From Pseudomonadota bacterium (GTDB lineage: Bacteria > Myxococcota_A > UBA9160 > UBA4427): 38,558 bases of DNA. The stretch covers positions 1-38,558 of the forward strand of contig JAKSBN010000469.1 of the NCBI GenBank assembly GCA_022361175.1. Reading direction: 5' to 3'. This document shows positions 19,002-25,907 of the stretch, piece by piece. A program made the translations under genes and the position numbers. The stretch's first letter is position 1, and every line of letters starts with the position of its first letter. Under the pieces are notes generated by a model. That model did no database searches, was not told the origin of the DNA, and saw only the letters and a program-made list of their open reading frames with translations.

Positions 19002-19111
19002 AGTTGTGATCTCGACTGCGTTCGCGTTCTCGATCATCAAACAGGCGAAACACTTGGCGACCCCGAGGTGGTCTTCAGTGCGGGCCAACGAGCGTTGAAG
19101 AAGGGTGCAAC

Positions 19112-19351
19112 ATGACCAGAGCTGGAGTGGACCGCATCAAGCGCAGACTTCCCGACCGACTCGCACAGGTGCGCGGAGATCGCTCGCAGCGCCAATTCGC
19201 GCGCGACCTCGGCGTGTTTCAGCAGAACGTGAACCGCTACGAGAACGGCACCACTCCCCACACGGACTTCTTGATCACGCTCGCGACCAAGGAGAACGTG
19301 TCGCTGGACTGGCTGTTGCTCGGCAAGGGTCGCATGAAGCGCAACCGCTGA
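19112..19351 (+). CDS. XRE-family helix-turn-helix regulator
   Basis: The 79-residue protein is almost entirely one lambda-repressor-like DNA-binding domain. The recognition core is RSQRQFARDLGVFQQNVNRYENGTTPHTDFL, followed by the usual NVSLDWLLLGKG ending seen in Cro/CI-type and phage-derived regulators. An AGAAGG Shine-Dalgarno lies about 8 bases before the ATG. There is no dimerisation or peptidase domain and no toxin gene beside it, so a toxin-antitoxin role is not supported. A long tandem decamer leader precedes it and a strong terminator-like hairpin follows, so it is probably transcribed alone. Its targets are unknown. Confidence 0.85.
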   Translation: MTRAGVDRIKRRLPDRLAQVRGDRSQRQFARDLGVFQQNVNRYENGTTPHTDFLITLATKENVSLDWLLLGKGRMKRNR

Positions 19352-19664
19352 GCAGCGACTCGGCTTTTCTGGCGGCGCGCCCGCGGGTCTCCCGCCGGCG
19401 CGCCGTTCTGCATCTGGTGTCCCGGGTCACGGCCCCACGCGACAGACGGCACACAGAAGTGGTAAATGACTTCCTACTCCCCATGGGAGGGACCGCTCAG
19501 GAACCGGTGTCCGACCCGCAAGCCGCCTCGCAACTGCCCTTGCCGTCTCGCATTGCCAGACCGGAGCGGGTTCGGGGCACGCTTCTTGCTCCACAGGAGG
19601 GCCGTCCCACGCAGTGGCTTGCGGGGCCGCGAACACGACTCGATGCGAAGAAGAGGAAGCGACG
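19352..19664. other. 313-base gap holding a terminator, no convincing gene
   Basis: After the XRE stop comes a very strong hairpin (19373-19405). The rest contains open frames in two phases, but they start without a ribosome-binding site and their translations are rich in Arg, Pro and Cys, as expected of non-coding GC-rich DNA. I therefore left them out. No clear promoter for the membrane-protein gene at 19665 was found. Confidence 0.5.
19373..19405 (+). terminator. Strong hairpin after the XRE gene
   Basis: A 9-base arm CGGCGCGCC pairs with GGCGCGCCG, then a C-C mismatch, then GCGGG pairs with CCCGC around a TCT loop, followed by TTCT. It lies 21 bases past the XRE stop. The stem is almost fully symmetrical, so it could also stop leftward transcripts. 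The U-tract is short, as is common at high GC. Confidence 0.72.
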
Positions 19665-19997
19665 TTGCGCTTTCTGGTGTTGTCCACACTCTTGTTGACG
19701 GCCGCAGACCACTGGACCACGTGGCTCTGCCTGCGTAAACCCGTAGAGGGATGGGTGGTGGGAGAAGCGAACCCCATCGCCGACTGGCTGTTCACGACGG
19801 CCGGCTTGGTCCCGGGCTTGTTGATCGACTCCGTCGTGACGGTCCTCGCCGTCGCCTTCTTGATCAGCACGCGGCTGCTGCCCGAATCGCTCAAGGTCGC
19901 TTTCCTGGGCATGATCGTGATGACCACGAGCTACGCCGTGGTGAACAATCTCGACGCCATGTGGTCGCTCGGCATCTCGCCGTTGGGTTGGAGCTAG
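19665..19997 (+). CDS. Small integral membrane protein, DUF5658-like
   Basis: The 110-residue product has about three hydrophobic segments (residues 1-20, 44-68 and 78-100). An early LTAADHWTTWLCL is followed by a conserved-looking GEANPIADWLF, which resembles the D-x-x-T...E-x-NP pattern of DUF5658-type small membrane proteins. The function of that family is unknown to me. The TTG start is chosen because AGAGGAAG lies 5 bases before it and the hydrophobic segment begins right after; the frame also opens at an ATG at 19614 with an unlikely Cys/Glu-rich leader. It ends 2 bases before the transglycosylase start, so the two are probably co-transcribed. Confidence 0.65.
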   Translation: MRFLVLSTLLLTAADHWTTWLCLRKPVEGWVVGEANPIADWLFTTAGLVPGLLIDSVVTVLAVAFLISTRLLPESLKVAFLGMIVMTTSYAVVNNLDAMWSLGISPLGWS

Positions 19998-19999
19998 CG

Positions 20000-20647
20000 G
20001 TGCGCGGTCATTTCACCCAGCTCTTGTTCCTCGCGGCCTTCGCGTGGGTGTCTTGCGCGCCCCCCTCGGCCGAGACCGGCGGCGTGGCGCCGCTTCCTCA
20101 CGTGAGTGCACCGCCGCTCGACTGGACGCCGACGCCAGCGCCGCCGCCCGAGACCGCGCCCAGCCAGGTGGACTTCGTCTATGCGGCACTTCAGGGCCGA
20201 CACACCGGCTTGGCCGAGCGCGAAGTGCGCCGACTGGCGGAGACCGTGGTCGCCGAGGCGGAGCGCTACCAGATCGACCCCCACCTGATCTTGTCGGTCA
20301 TGCAGATCGAGAGCGGCTTCTACAACTTCGCCGTCTCCGGCGCGGGCGCCATGGGCCTGATGCAGATCATGCCCCACACCGGGGAGATCCTGGCGGCGGA
20401 GCTGGAGCTGGACTGGAACGGACCCGAAACGCTCTTCGAGCCCAGCGTGAACGTCCGCATGGGCGCCTACTACCTGCGCGTGCTGAACGACCGCTACTCC
20501 AGCTGGCCCACCGCACTGGCGGCCTACAACTGGGGGCCGGGGCGCATCGACTGGCGCCTGCGAACGGGCCGGGACCTGCCCGTCATCTACGCGAACGACG
20601 TCCACCGCGTCTACCAGCGCCACGCGGACGCGGCCCGAGACTCCTGA
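20000..20647 (+). CDS. Lytic transglycosylase (SLT/goose-lysozyme-like), secreted
   Basis: The enzyme should cleave the MurNAc-GlcNAc bond of peptidoglycan, leaving 1,6-anhydro-MurNAc ends. The 215-residue product has a signal sequence with a cysteine at residue 19 (FAWVSCAPP). The lipobox is poor, so lipidation is uncertain. A Pro-rich linker (21-54) follows, then the SLT domain with catalytic E104 in MQIESGFYNFAVSGAGAMGLMQIMP and the AAYNWGPGRI motif. The GTG start has GGAG 6 bases upstream. The frame also runs upstream inside the preceding gene, which I reject. Its product fits the anhydro-MurNAc kinase encoded at 26638. It converges on dacB. Confidence 0.9.
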   Translation: MRGHFTQLLFLAAFAWVSCAPPSAETGGVAPLPHVSAPPLDWTPTPAPPPETAPSQVDFVYAALQGRHTGLAEREVRRLAETVVAEAERYQIDPHLILSVMQIESGFYNFAVSGAGAMGLMQIMPHTGEILAAELELDWNGPETLFEPSVNVRMGAYYLRVLNDRYSSWPTALAAYNWGPGRIDWRLRTGRDLPVIYANDVHRVYQRHADAARDS

Positions 20648-20661
20648 GGCGCCGCCTCAGG
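20643..20661. terminator. Two-way hairpin containing both stop codons
   Basis: CCTGAGGC and GCCTCAGG form a perfect 8-base stem around the loop GCC. The left arm contains the TGA of the transglycosylase gene, and the right arm contains the TCA (TGA leftward) of dacB. The hairpin forms in either transcript. Neither side has a strong U-tract, so it may act mainly as a 3'-end stabiliser. Confidence 0.6.
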
Positions 20662-22123
20662 GGCCCGCGAATGTCTGGGTCCCTCCCACCAAGGCCGCCA
20701 CGAAGGCATCGACGGCGTCCATGGCCTCGCCCCCGCTCACGCGATAGCCGTTCACCAGGATCGAGAAGACCACCTCGTAGCCCTCGGGCACGCGCGCCCA
20801 ACCCGTGAGCGCCGTCACTCGGCTGTCGTTCAAGAGCCCCGTCTTGGCGCGCGCGCGCTCCGGCGCTTCGTCGACGCGTCGCTCCAGCGTGCCGTCCCGG
20901 GCCGCGATCGGGAAGGCAGCGCGGAATTCAGGGCCGTAGCGGAAGCTCGCCCCTCCCACGCGCACGGCGTCGACCAACACCCGCGCCGTGAGCCGGTTGG
21001 ACGTCGAGAGCCCGGAGCCGTCCACCCACGAGGACTTGCCCGTCTTGAGCCCCACCCGGGTGAGCAGTCGCGTCATCTCCGCGAGACCGGACGACCAGGA
21101 GCCCTGGGCGACCCCGCTGCGAGCGCCCAGGTTCTTGACCAGGGTCTCCCCGATCACGTTGTTGCTGTGCTTCATGAAGAGCGACACGACGTCGGAGAGC
21201 GGTCGGCCGCGGTGGGCGTAGAGCGGCTCGAAGTTCGCGGGCACGCGCCCCGTACCGACGGCTCCCTGCACCTCGATCCCGACGGCCTGCAGCTGGTGCC
21301 GCAGCACGGCGCCGGCGTAGCGCGTCGGATCCAGCACGCTGCGATAGAACGTGCGCGGGCGGGCGCCCGCTCGCAGCGTACCGCGCACCTGGACCTCTTC
21401 CCCCCCAGGCACGAGCACACGATCCACCCGGAGGCGGCGGCCGCGCTCGGCCACGGTGCGCGCCCGATTCGAGACGCGCAGGTACGCGATCGGCGGGTCC
21501 ACGTCGACGCTAACCGGATCGCCGGGGGCCGCCCCCGGGAGCACGCGAACCGCGAAGCTGCCGTAGTTGGCGGTGATCGCGCTCACGGGTGCGTGGTAGG
21601 CGCGCGCGGAAATCCGTCCCCAGGTCGGATGCCAGCGATCGCGATCGAAGGCGCTGTCGTCCACCAGAAGGTCGCCTTCGACGCCGCGGAGGCCCAGCCC
21701 CCGCAGTTGGTTCGCCAGCTGCCACCAGTCCTCGGAGTTGACGGCGGGGTCTCCGCCCCCGCGAACGACCAGCGTCCCGACGCGGCCCTGCGCATCGGGC
21801 GGCCGGTCGGCGTAGATCCAGGTGCTGAAGCGATGGGTCGGGCCGAACGCCTCGAGCGCCGCCAGCGCCGTCAGCACCTTCAGGTTGGAGGCGGGGACCA
21901 GCCGTCGGTCCGGTTCGCGCGCGTACAGCTCACGCCCGTCGGACGCGCGAACCACCAGCACCCCGACCCGGGCGCGCCGAAGTGCGCGAGTCTCCAGCGC
22001 CGGGTCCAGGCGCGCCCCCAGCGGCGATTCGGCCGCCGCCGCCGCGCCCCACCCGATCCACAGCACGGCGACGAGACCCATCCGGACCCGCCGTCCCGAC
22101 TTCGCGCCCCTTCTGTACCCCAC
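20657..22123 (-). CDS. dacB: D-alanyl-D-alanine carboxypeptidase/endopeptidase, PBP4 type
   Basis: PBP4-family enzymes trim pentapeptides and cut cross-links in the periplasm. The SxxK motif is PASNLK, the SxN motif is SNN in MKHSNNVIGE, and the KTG motif is AKTGLLNDSR. The large insertion between SxxK and SxN that marks class C PBPs is present (from GGGDPAVNSEDWW to about VPANFEPLY). I favour the GTG at 22123 (488 residues), since GGGGGA lies 8 bases before it and it supplies the basic n-region (RRGAKSGRRVR) before the hydrophobic signal core. The ATG at 22081 would leave an uncharged signal peptide. It sits among peptidoglycan genes and converges on the transglycosylase. Confidence 0.92.
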   Translation of the reverse strand: MGYRRGAKSGRRVRMGLVAVLWIGWGAAAAAESPLGARLDPALETRALRRARVGVLVVRASDGRELYAREPDRRLVPASNLKVLTALAALEAFGPTHRFSTWIYADRPPDAQGRVGTLVVRGGGDPAVNSEDWWQLANQLRGLGLRGVEGDLLVDDSAFDRDRWHPTWGRISARAYHAPVSAITANYGSFAVRVLPGAAPGDPVSVDVDPPIAYLRVSNRARTVAERGRRLRVDRVLVPGGEEVQVRGTLRAGARPRTFYRSVLDPTRYAGAVLRHQLQAVGIEVQGAVGTGRVPANFEPLYAHRGRPLSDVVSLFMKHSNNVIGETLVKNLGARSGVAQGSWSSGLAEMTRLLTRVGLKTGKSSWVDGSGLSTSNRLTARVLVDAVRVGGASFRYGPEFRAAFPIAARDGTLERRVDEAPERARAKTGLLNDSRVTALTGWARVPEGYEVVFSILVNGYRVSGGEAMDAVDAFVAALVGGTQTFAGP

Positions 22124-22443
22124 GCCCGCGTTCCCCCTTCTCGCCGGCCTGGCGACCGGTCGTCCGGCGCACGACGGCCCTCCCGGGCGGCCGGCGAATT
22201 CTCGCTGGGGGATGAGAACAGGCGCGCCCGCTGGGTCCGGTGCGTCCCGCGTGTCGGTCTGCCAGGGCTCTATCGGAGCCCGCGGACCGAACCCTGAGAC
22301 TCGACCGGCGACTCCACCGACGACCCAGACAGGCACCGCTGCGGCGGAAGCGGTTCGAGAGCCGCGCCGCCGTGACTTGACTCGCGCCAGGTTATCCCCG
22401 AGCCTGGCCGGCGGCAATCGGCGCTGTCCTAAGGGGGGTGACA
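22124..22443. other. 320-base divergent gap between dacB and the SpmAB gene
   Basis: No gene is supported here. Two hairpins are visible: GGGCTC/GAGCCC with loop TATCG (22265-22281), and GCCAGG/CCTGGC with an 11-base loop (22386-22408), the latter about 35 bases before the SpmAB start. A TTGACT hexamer occurs at 22377-22382 but no -10 box lies at the right spacing, so I do not call a promoter. Confidence 0.5.
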
Positions 22444-23916
22444 GTGCTCAACTGGATCTGGTTCGGGTTGATCCTCGGCGCACTCGTGTACGCGGGCTTC
22501 CACGGCACGGTGGGCGAGGTCGAGACGGCGCTTCTGGACGCCACCAAGTCCGCCGTTCAGCTCGTGATCGGGCTGGTCGGGATGATGGTGTTCATGCTGG
22601 GGCTCACGCGGGTCGCCTTCGAGGGCGGCCTGCGCGACGCCATCGCTCGCGCCCTGGCTCCCATCCTGCGGCGGATCTTCCCCGAGGTCCCGCCGGACCA
22701 CCCCGCCATGGCGGCCATGATCATGAACATGGCGTCCAACGTCATGGGCCTGGGCAACGCCGCCACGCCCTTCGGCCTGAAGGCCATGGCCGAGCTGGCG
22801 CGCCTGAATCCCCATCCGGGAACCGCCACCAACGCCATGGTGCTGTTCCTCGCGATCAACACGTCGGCCATCACGCTGATGGCCCCGACCGGCACCATTG
22901 CGGTGCGGCTGGCCGCGGGCTCCGAACACGCCACCGCCATCTGGATTCCCACGCTGATCGCCACGATCTGTTCGACGACGGCGGCCGTGACCGCGTTCTT
23001 CGCTCTGCGGAGGCTGCCCGGCTTCCGGCCCCCGCCCGCCACGGTTTCGCTCCCGGACGAGGCCGACGCCGCAACCGCGACCGAGGTGGCGGACGAAGAC
23101 TCTCGGCCGGCGGCCGAGCCCGAGACGCCCACGCCTCCGGCCGCTCGTTGGGCCCTCTTCGGCACGGCCGGCGCCATCGCCCTGGCCATCGCATGGCAGC
23201 TCCTGCGACCGGCCGACGGGGCGGATCCGGCTCCGTCCCTCGCCCGTCTCGGCTTCGCGGGGATCGTGGCGGTGGTCTTGGCGGGGCTCGCCGCGGGGCT
23301 GCGCAAACACTGGCTGCTGATGGGGGCCCTCCTAGCCGCCGTGGTCTTCGACACCTGGGGCGCGGCCGAAGAACTCTCGGGCGGACCGCTCCTGGAACAA
23401 CAGGTGCAGCGCTGGGCGTTCCCCCTCCTGGTGGGCGGACTGCTGATCGTGGGGGTCCGGGGACGGGTTCGGCTCTACGAGACCATGGTGGAGGGAGCGC
23501 GCGAAGGACTCGAGGTCGCCGTGCGCATCGTCCCCTATCTGGTGGCGATCTTGGCCGCCGTGGCCATGTTCCGCGCCTCGGGCGCTCTGGACGAGCTGAT
23601 CCGTTGGATCGCTCCGTTCACCGAAGCCATCGGAGTCCCCGCCGAAGTCATGCCGATGGCGCTGCTCCGTCCCCTGTCGGGCTCCGGCGCGTTCGCCATC
23701 ATGAGCGAGACGCTGGAGGCGCACGGCCCGGACTCGTTCATCGGCTACCTGACGAGTACGCTGATGGGGTCGACGGAGACCACGTTCTATGTCCTGGCGC
23801 TGTACCTGGGAGCGGCGCGGGTGCACAACGGGCGGCACGCGCTGGCCGCCTGCCTCATCGGCGACGTGGCCGGCTTCTTCGGCGCGGTCGTCGCCTGTCA
23901 CTGGTTCTTCGGCTAG
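22444..23916 (+). CDS. Fused SpmA-SpmB membrane protein (nucleoside-recognition/Gate domains)
   Basis: The 490-residue protein carries two Gate domains in one chain. The SpmA-like half (about 1-200) has MAAMIMNMASNVMGLGNAATPFGLKAM and LFLAINTSAITLMAPTGTIA. A poorly conserved acidic, Pro-rich linker with extra helices follows (about 200-340). The SpmB-like half has VRIVPYLVAILAAVAMFRASGALD, LLRPLSGSGAFAIMSE and STLMGSTETTFYVLALYLG. In Bacillus, SpmA and SpmB help dehydrate the spore core; fused relatives occur in non-sporulating Gram-negatives where the role is unclear. I chose the GTG at 22444, since AAGGGGGG is well spaced for it and too close to the GTG at 22438. It precedes the kinase gene by 3 bases. 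Confidence 0.88.
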   Translation: MLNWIWFGLILGALVYAGFHGTVGEVETALLDATKSAVQLVIGLVGMMVFMLGLTRVAFEGGLRDAIARALAPILRRIFPEVPPDHPAMAAMIMNMASNVMGLGNAATPFGLKAMAELARLNPHPGTATNAMVLFLAINTSAITLMAPTGTIAVRLAAGSEHATAIWIPTLIATICSTTAAVTAFFALRRLPGFRPPPATVSLPDEADAATATEVADEDSRPAAEPETPTPPAARWALFGTAGAIALAIAWQLLRPADGADPAPSLARLGFAGIVAVVLAGLAAGLRKHWLLMGALLAAVVFDTWGAAEELSGGPLLEQQVQRWAFPLLVGGLLIVGVRGRVRLYETMVEGAREGLEVAVRIVPYLVAILAAVAMFRASGALDELIRWIAPFTEAIGVPAEVMPMALLRPLSGSGAFAIMSETLEAHGPDSFIGYLTSTLMGSTETTFYVLALYLGAARVHNGRHALAACLIGDVAGFFGAVVACHWFFG

Positions 23917-23919
23917 ATC

Positions 23920-24981
23920 GTGACGGAAGACGTGGAGACGCGGATCGCGGCGCTGGCTCGCGAGGCCACCGGCCTGGAGGTGTCGCGCATCGAGGGCCTC
24001 CCGGGCCGACTGGGGCCGCGCGCCTTCTACCGCGTCGCGTTGGCCGATGGAACCACCCTGGTGGCTCGCCGGGAGAGCGAAACCGCGCCTGCGGGTCTGC
24101 CGCCCGAGCCGCCGCTGGAACCCATTCGCGCCTTCCTGGAAGCGCAGGGCCTACCCGTGGTGCAGAGCGTCGGGCGCGACGCCGCCGCCGGCATCGACCT
24201 GCTGGAGGACCTGGGCGCGTGCACTCTCGAAACGGCGGCCGCTCGGTCCGACCCGGACCGGCGCCGCGCGCTCTACACCGCCGCCTGTCGGATTCCGCCC
24301 CGGCTGCAGGCACTCGAGCCGCCGAGCCCCTCGCTGCCCGCGTTCGAGCGACGTCTGGACGGACGCTTCCTGGCCCACAAATGCGCGCGTGTCATCGAGT
24401 ACGCCCTGCCCTGGGCGCTCGGCCGCCGGCTGCGGGCCGACGAAGCCGAGCTCGTCCGCGCCGCCTTCACCCACATCGAAACGGTCGTCGAGCGGGCGCC
24501 GCGTCGCCTCTCGCATCGCGACTTCAAGGCCGAGAACCTCCACCTGCGACCGGGAGGCGCCGCCGCAGAGCTGACGCTGATCGACTTGCAGGGGGCCTGG
24601 CTGGCTCCGCCCGAGTACGACCTGGTGTGCCTGCTGCGCGACTCCCACGTGCGCCTGCCGGACGACGAGATGCGCACGCTGGCGGAGACGGCGCGACCCG
24701 CCCTGCCCGACGCTCCGGAGCCGGACGTCTTCTGGCATCGCTTCGACCTGCTGACGCTGGCGCGCAAGGGCAAGGATCTGGGACTCTACCTGTTCGCGTG
24801 TCGGGAACAGGGGGAGGAGCGCTACCTGTCGTTCGTGCCCAACGACGTCCACTACCTGAAGACGGCGGCGGCGCGACTGGCGCCGGTCGCGGAACCCGCG
24901 CTGCAGGGGTTGGCCGAACTCTTCAACGCCCTGCCGGACCGGGTTCCGACGCCCCAGGAGCTCGCGCCGTGCGGGCCATGA
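23920..24981 (+). CDS. amgK: APH-fold sugar kinase, AmgK-like
   Basis: The 353-residue protein has the aminoglycoside-phosphotransferase fold of COG3178. The catalytic loop is SHRDFKAENL (H199, D201), the metal motif is IDLQGAW (D222), and the family phrase PPEYDLVCLLRDS follows. The C-terminal helix pair GKDLGLYLFACREQGEERYL matches AmgK-type proteins. AmgK phosphorylates MurNAc or GlcNAc at the anomeric carbon, feeding MurU. The gene is followed directly by a MurU-like nucleotidyltransferase, and anmK lies downstream, which supports this role; the symbol is therefore by context. The GTG start is 3 bases after the SpmAB stop. It overlaps the next gene by 13 bases. Confidence 0.78.
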   Translation: MTEDVETRIAALAREATGLEVSRIEGLPGRLGPRAFYRVALADGTTLVARRESETAPAGLPPEPPLEPIRAFLEAQGLPVVQSVGRDAAAGIDLLEDLGACTLETAAARSDPDRRRALYTAACRIPPRLQALEPPSPSLPAFERRLDGRFLAHKCARVIEYALPWALGRRLRADEAELVRAAFTHIETVVERAPRRLSHRDFKAENLHLRPGGAAAELTLIDLQGAWLAPPEYDLVCLLRDSHVRLPDDEMRTLAETARPALPDAPEPDVFWHRFDLLTLARKGKDLGLYLFACREQGEERYLSFVPNDVHYLKTAAARLAPVAEPALQGLAELFNALPDRVPTPQELAPCGP

Positions 24982-25907
24982 TCCTGGCCGCCGGGCTCGG
25001 CACCCGGATGGCACCGCTGTCGGCGCTGCGTCCGAAACCGGCCCTGCCGGTGCGGGGCCTCCCGGTGATTGCCTACCTGATGCATCTTCTGCGACACCAC
25101 GGAGTGAGCGAAGTGCTGGTGAACCTCCACCACCATGCCGACCTGATGCGCGAAGTCACGCGCCGGTTCACGCCCGAAGGCGTCGCGGTCACGTTCTCTC
25201 CCGAGCCGCGGCCGCTCGGGACCGGCGGCGGCATACGCCGGGCGGTCGACTTCCTGCGCCAGAGCGATCCGTGTCTCGTGCTGGCCGGCGACATGCTGTT
25301 GGACGTGGACCTGACGGGATTGGTGAGCCGCCACACACAAGCCGAGGCCCGCGCGACGCTGCTGTTGCGGCAGGACGCCCGCGCCCAGTCCTTCGGCACC
25401 ATCGGCGTGGACGCCGCCGGTGCGGTGCGACGCATCGCGAGCCGGTTCGACCTGGGCCGTGAAGCGGCCGCTGGCGTCTTCGTGGGCGTGCGCGTCCTCG
25501 CCAGCCGGGTCTTCGACAGCCTGCCCGAGCGCGAGGAATTCGAGGACTTGTCGGATTGGCTGGCACCGCTGTTGTCGGCAGGCGCCCGCGACATTCGTGG
25601 GGAAATTGCAACTCCAGAGGCATGCACCTGGGAACCCGTCGGAACTCCGTTGGAATACTTGCAGGCCAACCTGGCTCCTCCCCCGCTGTCGTTCATGGAT
25701 TCCGACCCGTTGGCCGAAAAGTACGGAGTGCGCTTCGAGACCGGCCTCGTGGTGGGTGCGGGGGCGACGCTCGCAGAAGGAGTCCAATTGGAGCGCTGTG
25801 TGGTATGGGACGGGGAGCGCGTTCCCGCCGGAGTGAAGGCCGCCGATGGGGTCTTCGCGGGTGGGCGCTTCCATTCTTGTTTGCCACGCCGGGGAGAGCG
25901 GGAATGA
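24969..25907 (+). CDS. murU: MurU-like sugar-1-phosphate nucleotidyltransferase
   Basis: The protein begins MRAMILAAGLGTRMAPLSALRPKPALPV, the nucleotidyltransferase signature shared with MurU, which makes UDP-MurNAc from MurNAc-1-phosphate. Other motifs are PLGTGGGI, LAGDMLLDVD and TWEPVGTPLEYL. At 312 residues it is about 90 longer than Pseudomonas MurU; the C-terminal part (VVGAGATLAEGVQLERCVVWDG) looks like a short left-handed beta-helix. The GTG at 24969 has CAGGAG 8 bases upstream, though the ATG at 24978 would give a 4-base overlap. It overlaps the next gene by 4 bases (ATGA). Another NDP-sugar synthase remains possible. Confidence 0.78.
   Translation: MRAMILAAGLGTRMAPLSALRPKPALPVRGLPVIAYLMHLLRHHGVSEVLVNLHHHADLMREVTRRFTPEGVAVTFSPEPRPLGTGGGIRRAVDFLRQSDPCLVLAGDMLLDVDLTGLVSRHTQAEARATLLLRQDARAQSFGTIGVDAAGAVRRIASRFDLGREAAAGVFVGVRVLASRVFDSLPEREEFEDLSDWLAPLLSAGARDIRGEIATPEACTWEPVGTPLEYLQANLAPPPLSFMDSDPLAEKYGVRFETGLVVGAGATLAEGVQLERCVVWDGERVPAGVKAADGVFAGGRFHSCLPRRGERE

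Larger units (their letters stand above)
18706..19111. other. 406-base divergent intergenic region with no gene
   Basis: This gap separates rsmD (leftward) from the XRE gene (rightward). I see one good rightward promoter (18904-18932), a perfect tandem decamer GACTGACTCG at 18982-19001, and a leader of about 170 bases before the XRE start. The base composition is visibly less GC-rich than the genes, with runs such as GGAAATTTTG. No leftward promoter stood out. I see no credible open reading frame. Confidence 0.6.

Noticed and set aside
19112..19351. XRE protein as an antitoxin for a toxin-antitoxin pair
   Set aside because: No toxin-like gene overlaps or follows closely, and a strong hairpin separates it from the next gene, which encodes a membrane protein.
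19466..19738. Possible small protein in the gap after the XRE gene
   Set aside because: It has no ribosome-binding site, an Arg/Pro/Cys-rich translation, and overlaps the better-supported membrane protein start.
22377..22405. TTGACT as a -35 box for the SpmAB gene
   Set aside because: No acceptable -10 hexamer lies 16-18 bases downstream.
22438..22443. GTG at 22438 as the SpmAB start
   Set aside because: The Shine-Dalgarno AAGGGGGG would lie directly on the codon; the next GTG at 22444 has proper spacing.
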